DNA of 64,000 nucleotides, from positions 1 to 64,000 of the forward strand of contig CAWBGY010000011.1 in the NCBI GenBank assembly GCA_963788505.1. The letters run 5' to 3'. Source of the DNA: JAIQFF01 sp963788505. Lineage in GTDB: Bacteria > Acidobacteriota > Terriglobia > Terriglobales > Acidobacteriaceae. How positions within the stretch are numbered: position 1 is the first letter of the stretch; each line of letters opens with the position of its first letter. This document shows positions 53,770 to 63,191 of the stretch, piece after piece. Position numbers and translations under genes: made by a program. The notes below the pieces were generated by a model, which was not told the DNA's origin, ran no database searches, and was given only the letters and a program-made list of their open reading frames with translations.

Positions 53770-55012
53770 CTACTCCGCGTACGGGTCCCGCAGGTATCCT
53801 TCAACCGCAAAATCTTCGCCAAAACGATGCAGCCTGATCGATTTCACGTAGGCCGCGTCGCTCATGTGGGCGAAGCCCGGCCCGGTGGCAAAGGGCACCG
53901 AACCCGTGCTGGCAAGGATCTTGGGAGCGTAGTAAAGAAATACCTTGTCCACGATACCCGAGGCCAGCGCAGCTCCGTTGATCATGGCTCCGCCCTCGAC
54001 CAGCAGGCTGGTAATCTCCATGGTCCCCAGGCGGCGGGCGATCTGGGCCATGTCGGGACGTCCGTCCCCGACTCCCACCGGGACTTGCTCGACCCGGATT
54101 CCCTGGTCTAACAGCTCGCGTTTCCTTTTCTCCTCAGCGAAAGAGCACAGCACGAGCACGTCGTCCTTTGCCGTCTTGACCACGCGCGATTCCGGTGGCA
54201 GGCGCAGCCGCGAATCTACAATCACCCGCAGCAGCGGCCGGCGCCGCGGCAGGCCGCTGCGATCGGTGAGCAACGGATCGTCAGCAATGATCGTTCCCAC
54301 CCCCACCATGATGGCGTCATGGCGGTGACGAAGCTCCTGCACATGGTCACGGGCAACCTCGCTGGTAATCCATCCGCCGCTCGCGCCCCCGCCGCCGAGC
54401 GCCGTGGGATGGCGAAACTCACCTGGAGGAGGGGCGATTTTTCCGTCCAGCGTCATCGCCGCCTTGAGCGTGATCAAGCGGCGTGCGATGACGAATATAT
54501 TTGGCGAAGGCCTCATTCAGCGCTTTCGCTTCGTCGTCCAGGATGCCGGAGGCAACGGAGACTCCGGCATTGCGAAGACGCTCAAAACCTTTGCCGGCAA
54601 CCAGCGGATTGGGATCTTGCATGCAGGCCACCACGCGCCGGACGCCGGCCGCAATGACGGCGTCGGCGCAAGCTCCGGTGCGGCCCTGATGCGAGCAAGG
54701 TTCGAGGTTGATGTAGAGAGTTGCGCCCCGGGCTCTTGTCGCCGGCCTGCTCCAGGGCGATGACTTCAGCGTGCTTGGTCCCCTGAAAGATGTGCGAGCC
54801 TTCACCGATGATCTGCCCGGCGGGGTCGACAATTACAGCGCCCACACAGGGGTTGGGCGAAGTTAAACCAATACCTTTACGTGCCAGCTCAAGTGCATGG
54901 TGGAGCAAGTGTTCGTCAGTTTCTCGACTCGACGACTTCGACCCAGGGGGAGGCGAGGATTTTCGCCGCTTCTTTTCGGGCTTTCGCGTTTGATCGTTTT
55001 CTTGGGAGTCAT
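53770..55012 (-). CDS. ribD: Bifunctional riboflavin deaminase/reductase, two frameshifts
   Basis: Three frames are needed. N-terminal deaminase: HALELARKGIGLTSPNPCVG and HAEVIALEQAGDK (zinc His). After one extra base near 54735: TLYINLEPCSHQGRTGACAD (zinc cysteines) to AFAKYIRHRTPL. After another near 54478: ITLKAAMTLDGKIA and the reductase domain to PYAE (53770). Both breaks fit a single inserted base (one beside a GGGG run). RibD is normally indispensable, so sequence error is likelier than decay. The start is unclear: no in-frame ATG precedes ETDEHLL; ATG 55012 is in another frame. Confidence 0.75.
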
Positions 55013-55054
55013 CAATAATTTTCGGCCCGGATAAGGTTTGATGCCAACGCCAGG

Positions 55055-56012
55055 CTAAACGAAAAGCGAATCCACAAAATCCTTGGGATCGAAGGGCAAC
55101 AGGTCTCCGGCTTTTTCGCCCACCCCCACGTAGCGCACCGGAACACCCAGTTCGCGCGATATGGCGACCACCACGCCGCCCTTGGCCGTGCCATCGAGCT
55201 TGGTCAGGACGATGCCGGTTACGCCCGCGGATTGGGTGAACTGCCGCGCCTGTTGCAAACCATTTTGTCCGGTGGTGGCGTCCATCACCAGCAGCGTCTC
55301 GTGGGGTGCGCCGGGAATGATGCGCTGCGCCGTGCGTCGCATCTTGTCCAGCTCCGCCATCAGGTTGGTCTTGGTGTGCAGGCGTCCGGCGGTGTCGACG
55401 ATCACGTAATCGGTGTGCCGGGCGGACGCGGCCTGCAGCGCGTCGTAGAGAACGGCCGACGGATCTCCGCCCGCCTTGGTGCGAATGACTTCCGTCCCGG
55501 TGCGTTGTCCCCAGACTTCGAGCTGCTCGATGGCTGCCGCCCGGAAAGTATCGGCGGCACACAGCAGAACCGTCTTGCCCTCCGCACGCAGGACCTGGGC
55601 CAGCTTGCCGATGGTGGTGGTTTTTCCCGTGCCATTCACGCCCACCACCAGAATGACCTCGGGCGTTCCCTCCACCCGGGCTACCGGGCGAGAATCCGCG
55701 ACGGTCAGGATGGCGAGAATTTCTTCCTTGAGCAGCCGCTTGAGTTCATCCACATTCCCGATCTGCTTGCGATCGGCCTTTTCGCGAAGCTTTTCCAGTA
55801 CCTCATGGGTCGTGGTCGATGCCCAGGTCAGCCCCCAGAAGCGTGGCTTCAAGGTCATCCAGCGTGTTCCGGTCGATCTCCTTGCCGAAGGAGACCACCT
55901 CTTCGATGCGTTCGCTCAGATTTTCCCGGGTGCGGGTCACTGCTTCCTTCATGCGATCCAGGAAGCTGGGCTTCTGCTCTTCGTCAAGGCTGCCAAAAAG
56001 AGTCTGAATCAT
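55055..56012 (-). CDS. ftsY: Signal recognition particle receptor FtsY, one frameshift
   Basis: About 318 aa after correction. N-domain from ATG 56012: MIQTLFGSLDEEQKPSFLDR, ATLLGADLGID; then the frame changes at about 55815 (one extra C in CGACCACGACC) to TTHEVLEKLREKADRKQIGN and the NG GTPase domain: GVNGTGKTTTIGKLA, DTFRAAAIEQL, DTAGRLHTK, TKLDGTAKGG. Docks ribosome-SRP complexes at the membrane. The gene is essential in bacteria, which again argues for a sequence indel. There is no acidic A-domain, as in many short FtsY proteins. Confidence 0.85.
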
Positions 56013-56086
56013 GGAATTTCGGGACTTCCGAGTCCGAAAGTCAATTATAGCGGGCGTGGCGTTAAGTCCGTGGCGGCGATTGCCTC

Positions 56087-56152
56087 TTAACCGCAAAGTT
56101 CGCAAAGAATACTTTGCGTTCTTCGCGGTGCTTTCGCGGCCTTTGCGGTTAA
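56087..56152. repeat. 66-bp palindrome of the CCGCAAAG family
   Basis: Begins TTAACCGCAAAG and ends CTTTGCGGTTAA, with imperfect arms across the middle (CGCAAAGAA / TTCTTCGCGG). It lies between the HD-GYP gene and ftsY, where it may also stop transcription. Related to the sequences at 26.1 and 51.9 kb. Confidence 0.7.
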
Positions 56153-56168
56153 AAGCTCTTGCCTAAGG

Positions 56169-58013
56169 CTATCGTCCGGAGACTTCCGCGGCGGCCACGG
56201 CGGCACGAGCCTCGGGGGCAGACGAGGGCGTAGCCGAGGCCTGAGCTGAAACGTCTGGGCGACGGCGGCAGGTGGAACCGACACGGTCGGGTACCTGTAC
56301 GCGGATTTCGCCCCGCTTGTAAATTGCGGTCAGGGCAGCGACCGCGGTCGGATCCAGCCGCTTGCCGGAAAGGTTGTGGATGATGCGCAGCGCGGCTTCC
56401 GGATCGTGCGCCTGCTGATAAGGACGGTTCGTCGTCAGCGCGTCGAAGGTATCAGCGACGGCAATGATGCGCGGCAGCAAGGGAATCTCCGCGTCCTGCA
56501 GGCCCCGGGGATAGCCGCGCCCGTCGAGCGATTCGTGGTGCAGTTCGATGCCCGGAATCATGTCTTTCAGCTGGGCCACCGGGCGCAGTATGTTGGCGCC
56601 CTTGGTGGTATGGGTCTTCATGATTTCGAATTCTTCCGGGGTCAGCGCTCCCGGCTTCTTAAGGATGCGATCTTCGATGCCGATCTTGCCCACGTCGTGC
56701 AGCTGGGCGGACACGCGCACGATTTCCAGAAATTCCTCGGGATGGCCCATTTCTCGGGCGATCATCATCGAATAGCGGGTCACCCGGTCGGAGTGTCCAC
56801 GAGTGTAGGGATCCTTTTCGTCGACCGCGCCGGCCAGCATCTGAATCGAATTCATGAACAGTTCGCGATTCTCGGTGGCGGCGCGTTTGAGGTCGAGCAC
56901 GAATTGCTCGAGCTCCTCGGACATGGTGTTGAAAGTCGCGGCCAGTTCCCCGATCTCGGTGCGGCTGCGCAGCTGGACTCGCTGCGAGAAGTCTCCGCGA
57001 GCGATGGCCCGGCTGGAAGCGGTGAGCACTTCCAGCGGATTGGTGATGCGGCGCGCGGCAAAAATACTGATGCCGACACTCAACAGAATGGCCAGGAACG
57101 CCAGCAGCCGGGCGCTGCGCTGCATCTCGAATACGCCGCGGTAAGCCTCGTCCCGCGGCTTCTGCACGATCACGGCCCAGTCCAGATTGCCCACCGGGCT
57201 GTAGGTGCCGAGCATCTTGGTGCTGATCTTGCCCTGGGTGACGCTGAATTCCCGGGTGGCCGCGACCAACTGCGCCTGCCCGCCTTGTTCGAGGAAGTTC
57301 CTTACGATCTCGGAGTTGGTCATGTCCTGGCCCGTGGCATAGTCGGGAGTAGCGCCGGCCACCAGCCGGCCTTCGCTATCGACCACATAAGGCGTGAGCC
57401 CGCCGCGGTTGACTTCCTGCAAACGCCGGATCAGGAACTGCAAGTCCTCGACCGCCCCGATCATCCCCAGAAAGCGTCCGCCATACATGACCGGAGTGCT
57501 GACCAGCATCACGGTGCGGGCGGACTTTCCGCTGCCGACCACCAGTGCCTGGCCACTATAGGCGCGGCCTTCGCGGGCGGCGTCGTAGGCGCGCACCAGA
57601 TCACGCTGCAGAAAGGCATCGGGGGCGATACGTCCAGCCGAGATTCCCTTGGACTCCGAGTTCAGCAAAGTGGCGTAAGCCAGGTCCGCGGATGAGGACA
57701 CGAAATGCTCGAGCAGAGCGCGCAACTCGGGCGCTTCCACATGCTCGTCGGTAATGTCTCCGCCGCTCGCCACCTGCAGGGCGGAAGACAGATTGGCCAG
57801 CATCATGCGCAGCGATTCCTGGTGCTGCGAGATGTCGTCCGCCAGGGAGCGGGTCACGGTATTTTGCAGCAACCGCTCGTTGGTGATCAGGCGCTCGCGA
57901 TTGATCGCTTCCACCTGCTCCGAATAAAAGTACATCGGTACGACGCTGATCAGCGCGAGCACACTTAGGATGACGTACAGAATGGGGATGCGTGATGGGA
58001 GGGGTAATTTCAA
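56169..58013 (-). CDS. Membrane HD-GYP phosphodiesterase with Cache-like sensor and HAMP
   Basis: 614 aa. N-terminal helix (ILYVILSVLALISVVPMYFY), extracytoplasmic Cache-like region about 40-300, second helix about 308-328, HAMP (RITNPLEVLTASSRAIARGD), then the HD-GYP domain at about 390-565: RGHSDRVTRYS, HDVGKIGIEDRIL, HHESLDGRGYPRGL. Metal ligands and the GYP triplet are complete, so c-di-GMP hydrolysis is expected. The last about 45 residues are Arg/Ala-rich and probably a disordered or read-on tail. Confidence 0.9.
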   Translation of the reverse strand: MKLPLPSRIPILYVILSVLALISVVPMYFYSEQVEAINRERLITNERLLQNTVTRSLADDISQHQESLRMMLANLSSALQVASGGDITDEHVEAPELRALLEHFVSSSADLAYATLLNSESKGISAGRIAPDAFLQRDLVRAYDAAREGRAYSGQALVVGSGKSARTVMLVSTPVMYGGRFLGMIGAVEDLQFLIRRLQEVNRGGLTPYVVDSEGRLVAGATPDYATGQDMTNSEIVRNFLEQGGQAQLVAATREFSVTQGKISTKMLGTYSPVGNLDWAVIVQKPRDEAYRGVFEMQRSARLLAFLAILLSVGISIFAARRITNPLEVLTASSRAIARGDFSQRVQLRSRTEIGELAATFNTMSEELEQFVLDLKRAATENRELFMNSIQMLAGAVDEKDPYTRGHSDRVTRYSMMIAREMGHPEEFLEIVRVSAQLHDVGKIGIEDRILKKPGALTPEEFEIMKTHTTKGANILRPVAQLKDMIPGIELHHESLDGRGYPRGLQDAEIPLLPRIIAVADTFDALTTNRPYQQAHDPEAALRIIHNLSGKRLDPTAVAALTAIYKRGEIRVQVPDRVGSTCRRRPDVSAQASATPSSAPEARAAVAAAEVSGR

Positions 58014-58337
58014 GACAAAGTGGCCCGGCCCCGCCTTTTACCCACTGGCGGCTATGATTTCTCTTGGAATTCTACCGGGTGAGAGCGCCCGCGAGGTAGA
58101 GACCGAAGGCCATGTCTATTACCAAAGTGCCAGGAAATTCCGGATGACAGGGCAGGAGGCCAAAAGCTAATTCTTACAGATAACAAAGGGCTTTCTCCCG
58201 GTTTGGGGGCACTGGCCGCGCATCGTGCTATCGCGCTGATTTGGACCTTGGAGCCACTTGGTCCCGCCCAGGGTCGCACCGGGTTCGTGGCGAGGTAAGG
58301 GTTCGAAAGCTCTAAGTCCTTAGCTCCGCCGAGCGTT
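58014..58337. other. Non-coding stretch between HD-GYP and gpsA
   Basis: No supported gene. It leads into the heptamer repeat array at 58338. Confidence 0.4.
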
Positions 58338-58401
58338 AGCCAGGAGCCAGGAGCCAGAGAGCCAGAAGCCAGAAGCTAAGAGCTAAGAGCTAAGAGCTAA
58401 G
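58338..58401. repeat. Heptamer tandem repeats (AGCCAGG/AGCTAAG)
   Basis: AGCCAGG twice (58338-58351), AGCCAGA, mixed units, then four perfect AGCTAAG units (58374-58401). The gpsA stop codon (58390-58392) lies inside the array, so unit gain or loss changes the C-terminus. Confidence 0.8.
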
Positions 58402-59415
58402 AGTTGTTTCACTCTTCACGCTGCGAGTCATCAGATCGCGGATCGCCTCCGCCGGAGCCTTGTGGCGGTGCAGAATCGCATCCATTTGCTCGGTGATCGG
58501 CATCTCGACCCCGCGGGCGCGAGCCAATCCGACGGCCGCCTGGGTGGTGAAGACACCTTCCGCGACCGCCCCGTGCATGCCGGCGATGATGTCCGGCAAT
58601 TTGCGGCCGCGTCCCAGTTCGACGCCCACGCTGCGATTGCGCGAAAGTCCGCCCGTACAGGTGAGCACCAGATCGCCCAGGCCGGCGAGCCCGGACATGG
58701 TTTCCTGGCGGCCGCCGCAGGCGACGGCCAGCCGTGTGATCTCTGCCAGACCGCGAGTGATAAGAGCGGCGATCGAATTGTGGCCCAGGCCCAGTCCGTC
58801 GCATACCCCGGCGGCGATGGCGATAATATTTTTCAGGGCTCCCCCGAGTTCCACTCCGACAACATCGTCGTTGGTATAGACCCGGAACCGCGGATCGCTG
58901 AATTCGCGCTGCACTGTTTCCGCCAGTTCCGAATCTTTCGAGGCCACGGTGATGGCGGTGGGATCGCCGCGTGCCACTTCCTTGGCGAAAGACGGACCAC
59001 TCAGCGCGCCGATGCGGGGCCGAAACCCACACTTCAATCCAATCACCTGCGCTGCCACTTCGGTCATCCGCAAAAGCGTGTGCTCCTCCAGGCCTTTGGT
59101 GGCGCTTACAAAAAGAATTTCGGGCTTGAGATGTGGGGCCATCTGTTGAAACAGCGGACGGCAATGCTGCGAAGGCATGACGCTGACTACAATTTCAGCC
59201 TCGTCCAAAGCTTCCTGCAGGCTTCCGGTGGGCGAGACTGTTTCCGGTATGGCCTGCCCGGGAAGGAACAGGTCGTTCACGCGGCGGGTTGAGATCGAAT
59301 CGCGGACTTCTTTTTCGTGCGCCCAGAGCCGCACCCGGTGATGGCCGCCGCGTCCCAGCACGATCGCGAGACCCGTGCCCCACGCGCCTGCCCCGATGAC
59401 GGCGATCCGGCTCAT
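58390..59415 (-). CDS. gpsA: Glycerol-3-phosphate dehydrogenase [NAD(P)+]
   Basis: 341 aa from ATG 59415, which overlaps the plsY stop (GGATGA) and has GGAG six bases upstream; the ATG at 59427 lies inside plsY. Rossmann motif VIGAGAWGTGLAIVLG; SATKGLEEHTLLRMTEV; catalytic lysine in ELGGALKNIIAIAAG; TCTGGLSRNRSVGVELGRG. It makes sn-glycerol 3-phosphate for phospholipids, in line with plsY next to it. Its last six codons (ETTLSS) and stop are partly written by the heptamer repeat. Confidence 0.95.
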   Translation of the reverse strand: MSRIAVIGAGAWGTGLAIVLGRGGHHRVRLWAHEKEVRDSISTRRVNDLFLPGQAIPETVSPTGSLQEALDEAEIVVSVMPSQHCRPLFQQMAPHLKPEILFVSATKGLEEHTLLRMTEVAAQVIGLKCGFRPRIGALSGPSFAKEVARGDPTAITVASKDSELAETVQREFSDPRFRVYTNDDVVGVELGGALKNIIAIAAGVCDGLGLGHNSIAALITRGLAEITRLAVACGGRQETMSGLAGLGDLVLTCTGGLSRNRSVGVELGRGRKLPDIIAGMHGAVAEGVFTTQAAVGLARARGVEMPITEQMDAILHRHKAPAEAIRDLMTRSVKSETTLSS

Positions 59416-60014
59416 CCGCGTCTCCATTGAAAACGAGGTTCCGTTCCGGCCAGAAGCCGGCGGATGTTCTGGTGATGCCGGGCAATGATCAATACCGACG
59501 CGATCGCCATCGACAGGAGTACTTGAGGCGCATTGCCGTAGTCATGCAGCCACCACACGAGAACAGGGAAGAGAGCGACTGCCAGGATGGACGCCAGAGA
59601 GACGCGGCGACACACCAGCACCACCGCAATAAAAACGCCCAAGGTTACGAGCAGGGTCTTGGGCGCGAGCAGTGCAAAAGAACCCAACGCCGTGGCTACG
59701 CCCTTGCCTCCACGGAATTTCAACCACAGGGGAAACATGTGTCCCAGGATCGCGAAAAGCGCGGCCAGGCCGGCCAGGACGTTCCGTCCGGGAAAGAAGG
59801 CGCGAGTGAGCGCAACCGCAGCCAGCCCCTTGAGGGCATCGAGAACCAGGGTAAACACGCCTAGGGTCAGCGATGAGCGTGCCACATTGGTGGCGCCGAT
59901 GTTCCCGCTGCCCGTGAGCCGGACATCCTGCCCGCGAAAAACGCGCAGCAGAATAAGGCCAAAGGGGATCGATCCCAGGAGGTAACTGACGGCGGCAGTG
60001 AGAAACATAATCAT
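59412..60014 (-). CDS. plsY: Acyl-phosphate:glycerol-3-phosphate acyltransferase
   Basis: 200 aa, about five helices. Signature loops SYLLGSIPFGLILLRVFRGQ, TGSGNIGATNVARS and FRGGKGVATALG. It is an inner-membrane enzyme that starts phosphatidic acid synthesis using glycerol 3-phosphate from GpsA; the genes overlap by four bases and are coupled. Confidence 0.95.
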   Translation of the reverse strand: MIMFLTAAVSYLLGSIPFGLILLRVFRGQDVRLTGSGNIGATNVARSSLTLGVFTLVLDALKGLAAVALTRAFFPGRNVLAGLAALFAILGHMFPLWLKFRGGKGVATALGSFALLAPKTLLVTLGVFIAVVLVCRRVSLASILAVALFPVLVWWLHDYGNAPQVLLSMAIASVLIIARHHQNIRRLLAGTEPRFQWRRG

Positions 60015-60029
60015 CGCTCTGCGATTCCT

Positions 60030-60057
60030 GTAGCGCCGGCGAGGACGCCGGGGCTAC
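60030..60057. repeat. GTAGCGCCGGCG hairpin repeat
   Basis: GTAGCGCCGGCG pairs with CGCCGGGGCTAC. It overlaps the thpR stop codon. Related GC-rich words occur at 53.75 kb (TAGCGCCGGCGCTA, 14-bp palindrome) and 63.66-63.80 kb. Confidence 0.55.
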
Positions 60058-60639
60058 TCCAAGCCGAAGCTCGCAATCTTTGTGTACCGCGCGCCGCCCC
60101 GCAGGAGTTGGCTCTGATACAGGAAGAACTCGCGGGCGGTCATCGTACCAAAATCCAGCGCCGTCATCGCTGCCAATTTTTCCTGCAAACGCTGAAACAC
60201 CGGGTTGGGGCCATCGCTCTTGCGCGGGTGAGGAGCGGCGGAGCTCCCTCGCCGGGCCAAAGTCAGATGCGGGCTGAACTCATGTTCTTCTTTGGGCACG
60301 CCAAGCGCAGCCGTCGCTTCATCCACCGACTTTGCCAGAGCCGCCAGCTGCGGCCCGGCTGCAATGCCGATCCAGAAAACACGAGCCGCCCTGGGAGTAG
60401 GAAAAAATCCGTAACCGCGAAATGAAATCTCGATGGCACCGGCTCGAAGGGCGCTCAGGGCCTGCTGGATTTCTTCCACGGCCTCGGAGGGTTTCTCCCC
60501 GATGAACTTGAGAGTCACGTGCATCGACTCGGGACGCACCCACCGTGCCTCGGGGGCAAATCCCCGCACCCCATCCAGGAACTGCTGCAGACGCGCCGCG
60601 GATGGCATCGTCGATATCGAGAGCAATAAAGACCCGCAT
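60054..60639 (-). CDS. thpR: RNA 2',3'-cyclic phosphodiesterase, one frameshift
   Basis: About 194 aa after correction. ATG 60639 gives MRVFIALDIDDAIR, then the frame changes near 60598 (one extra G in CGCGGCGCG) to ARLQQFLDGVRGF and on to the end. Both 2H motifs are present: HVTLKFIGE (residues about 50-58) and HLTLARR (about 137-143). The family hydrolyses 2',3'-cyclic phosphates of RNA ends (LigT-like). It lies between cinA and plsY on the same strand. Confidence 0.82.
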
Positions 60640-60650
60640 AACCAGTCGTC

Positions 60651-60728
60651 AGTCGTCGGTCGTCAGTCGTCGGTAAAAACGCAGGCTGCCGGCCGCTGGT
60701 TCTGGCTGACGACTGACGACCGACGACT
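60651..60728. repeat. 21-bp inverted repeat made of GTCGTCA/GTCGTCG units
   Basis: The left arm from 60651 (AGTCGTCGGTCGTCAGTCGT) is exactly complementary over 21 bases to 60708-60728, with a spacer of about 36 bases. The arms are themselves heptamer-like repeats. It lies between cinA and thpR and could form a large hairpin in the transcript. Confidence 0.72.
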
Positions 60729-60731
60729 GCC

Positions 60732-61979
60732 CTACATCAGCTTTCTTCTCACCATGTCCAGCGCCAGCTGGCTCGCGAACCAGCGGATGCGCTTGCGATC
60801 GCCAGAGAAATTTCTCTCCGCTACTTCGGTCCCTTTTTCACTCGCCAGCGCGTGGAAGACGAGGCCCACGGGCTTTTCCGGCGTGCCACCCGCCGGGCCC
60901 GCCACCCCGGTAATGCCAATTCCCAGGGTCGAGCCGCAGCGCTGACGAATACCCTCGGCCAGCGCCGATGCCACTTCGCGGCTGACGGCGCCATGCTTTT
61001 CGATCAACTCCGCGGGAACATCGGCGAAGGCAGTCTTCAACTGGTTGGAGTAAACCACGGCTCCGCCCAGGAAGTAGCGCGAACTGCCACTGACCGAAGT
61101 GATGCGCTCCGCCAGCAGTCCACCGGTGCAGGACTCAGCCACCGCCAGCGTCGCGTTGCGCATCTGCAGGTAGTAACCGACGATTTGCTCGAGCGAATCC
61201 CCGTTGTCCGAAAAAACATTGTCCTCGAGCTCTTCTTCGATTTCTTCCGCCAGCTGGTCCACGCGTTGCTGTGCGGCCTCGAGTGACGCCGCCCGGGTTT
61301 TCAGGTGCAACTGGATTTCGCCCGCTCCTGCCAGGATCGTGGTTTGCACGTCGGCATAGCGCTTGTAGATAGGCGCCACCTGCGCATCGGCCTGCGACTC
61401 CGGCATCATGGCGATCTTCAGGACTCGGGTTGCCATGAATTGTGGCGGCAGCTTGGCTCGCAGCCGGTCCATGCATTGTTCTTCGAACAGGGCTTTCAGT
61501 TCATGCGGCGGGCCGGGCAGCAGAATGATGATCTTTTCTTCCCCTTCGTACTTGCCGCTGATCCACTGGCCGGGGGCGCTGCCATTGGCGTTCGGCAGGA
61601 CCACGGCTCCGGCAATCACGTCCGCCTGCTGGAGATTGTTGGCGGACATCGTCTTCCAGCCCCGCGCCGCGAAGCGTCGTTCCAGGCCGGCGACGATTTC
61701 AGGATCGCGGCGCAGTCCGAGTCCCAGGGCATCCGCCACGGCTTCGCGGGTGAGATCGTCTTCGGTAGGCCCCAGGCCGCCCATGAAGATCACGATTCCG
61801 GCGCGCGAAAGCGCCAGGCTGGCCGCGCCCGTAAGATGCTCGCGGTTGTCGCCCACGATCGTCTTGAAGATCACATCGACGCCCAGCAGATTGAGCTTTT
61901 CCGTGAGATAGAGCGAGTTCGTATCCTGACGAAAGGGGGTCAGCAGCTCCGAGCCGATGGCGATGATCTCGGCATTCAC
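60732..61979 (-). CDS. cinA: CinA-like competence/damage-inducible protein
   Basis: 415 aa from GTG 61979. N-terminal molybdopterin-binding-like domain (EIIAIGSELLTPFRQDTNSL, FMGGLGPTEDDLTREAVADA) and C-terminal CinA deamidase-like domain (AVAESCTGGLLAERITSVSG, GITGVAGPAGGTPEKPVGLV). The family includes ADP-ribose pyrophosphatase/NMN deamidase activities; in some species it is linked to competence. The upstream frame runs through the NHL gene but changes character at 61979. No clear ribosome site. Confidence 0.9.
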   Translation of the reverse strand: MNAEIIAIGSELLTPFRQDTNSLYLTEKLNLLGVDVIFKTIVGDNREHLTGAASLALSRAGIVIFMGGLGPTEDDLTREAVADALGLGLRRDPEIVAGLERRFAARGWKTMSANNLQQADVIAGAVVLPNANGSAPGQWISGKYEGEEKIIILLPGPPHELKALFEEQCMDRLRAKLPPQFMATRVLKIAMMPESQADAQVAPIYKRYADVQTTILAGAGEIQLHLKTRAASLEAAQQRVDQLAEEIEEELEDNVFSDNGDSLEQIVGYYLQMRNATLAVAESCTGGLLAERITSVSGSSRYFLGGAVVYSNQLKTAFADVPAELIEKHGAVSREVASALAEGIRQRCGSTLGIGITGVAGPAGGTPEKPVGLVFHALASEKGTEVAERNFSGDRKRIRWFASQLALDMVRRKLM

Positions 61980-62086
61980 GGCTAAGAGTGTAAATGAACC
62001 ATAGCGACGCGGAGGACACAGAGGTTCTGACGCGAAGGCCCAGGCGATACAGAAACCGTGACGGATGGCTGACAGCTGAGAGCTGG

Positions 62087-63156
62087 CTATGCCAGATCCG
62101 GCACCAGCGGCGCTCCCTGTACTCCCCACGAGAGATGATGCACGGCGCCGGTGGTAGCCAGCACGGCGGAGCGGCCCGGGGCGAAGGCCAGACCCAACCA
62201 GTCCCGGCCCAGCAACTTCGAGCGAAGCCTTGGCGTCGGGTGTGATCTTGACGATGCCACGCTTTCCGGAAAGCGAAGCCGCCACGTAAAGATTGCCGTC
62301 GACGTCAAACGCCAGACCTTGCGGACGTCCCAGGCCCCGGTAAAAGGTCGAAACGCCGTCCATGAGAGTCGATCTTGTACACGGAATCGAAACTGGAGGT
62401 CGTGGGCCCGGTAACAAACAGGTCTCCGCCCGGGCCAAACGCCAGGTGGTAGGCGGAAACGCTGGGCTCGAGTGTGGCAAAGACAAAAATCTGACGGTCT
62501 TTGCCGATCTTGAAAACTGTCCCGCTGCGATCGCCGACATAAAGATTTTCGGCGGGATCGAAGGCGATGCCTGTGGCCACTCCCATGCCCTCGGCGTAGG
62601 TGGACATGGTGCCGTTCGGCGCCACCCGGTACACCGTCCCATCGAACCGTGAAGAAACATACATCTGGCCGGCTCGATCAAACGCGATGGCCGTGGCGTT
62701 GGTCATCTCCGCCAGGAACGGCTTGACGTTGTAATTGGTGTCGATCTTGATAGATCGCCACCGGAACTTTCTGCCCCCGCGATCCGGAGAAGGTGACGTA
62801 AATGTTGCCGTCGGCGTCGAGCGCCGGATTGGTAACCGGGTGCAGGTTCTCCGCAATCAGGGCGGCGACTTTGATCTGATGCGGGTTGCTCGCGGCGCCG
62901 TTGGTCGATACCACCACGGGTCCGGAGGAAGCGCCGGGAGGAACGCGCGCCACCAGAAAATCGTCGGAGCTGATGACCACCGCGCCCTCAACTTCTCCAA
63001 AACGAACCTGCGGCCGGCGCAGTTCGTGAGGTCGCAGGCTCTCTGCCCGATGATGCGCACTTCACCGCCCGGCAAGGCGGCGCTGGGATGCACCGCCTCA
63101 ATGTGGGGATGGCCATTGACGTTCTTCTTGCCCAGCAGACGGTCGGAAATTCCCAT
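62087..63156 (-). CDS. IPT/TIG-NHL repeat protein, four frameshifts
   Basis: Coding pieces in successive frames: MGISDRLLGKKNVNGHPHIE (63156) to CAGRRFV; VISSDDFLVARVPPGASSGP to SRGQKVPVAIY; KIDTNYNVKPFLAEMTNATA to VYKIDSHG; GVSTFYRGLGRPQGLAFDVD to VAGPGLVG; LAFAPGRSAVLATTGAVHHL to the stop at 62087. Breaks lie near 63005 (a missing T in TTTT), 62755, 62365 and 62215 (one extra base each). Corrected length is about 355 aa: an IPT/TIG domain and NHL/SMP-30-like propeller blades, often extracytoplasmic, though no signal peptide is seen. Function unknown. Confidence 0.7.
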
Positions 63157-63191
63157 GGACTCCAGCTTCCTCGAGCTGCGCGCGGCATCTG

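Noticed and set aside
58338..58401. Possible CRISPR array
   Set aside because: Units are 7 bp with no spacers; these are tandem repeats. No cas gene is present.
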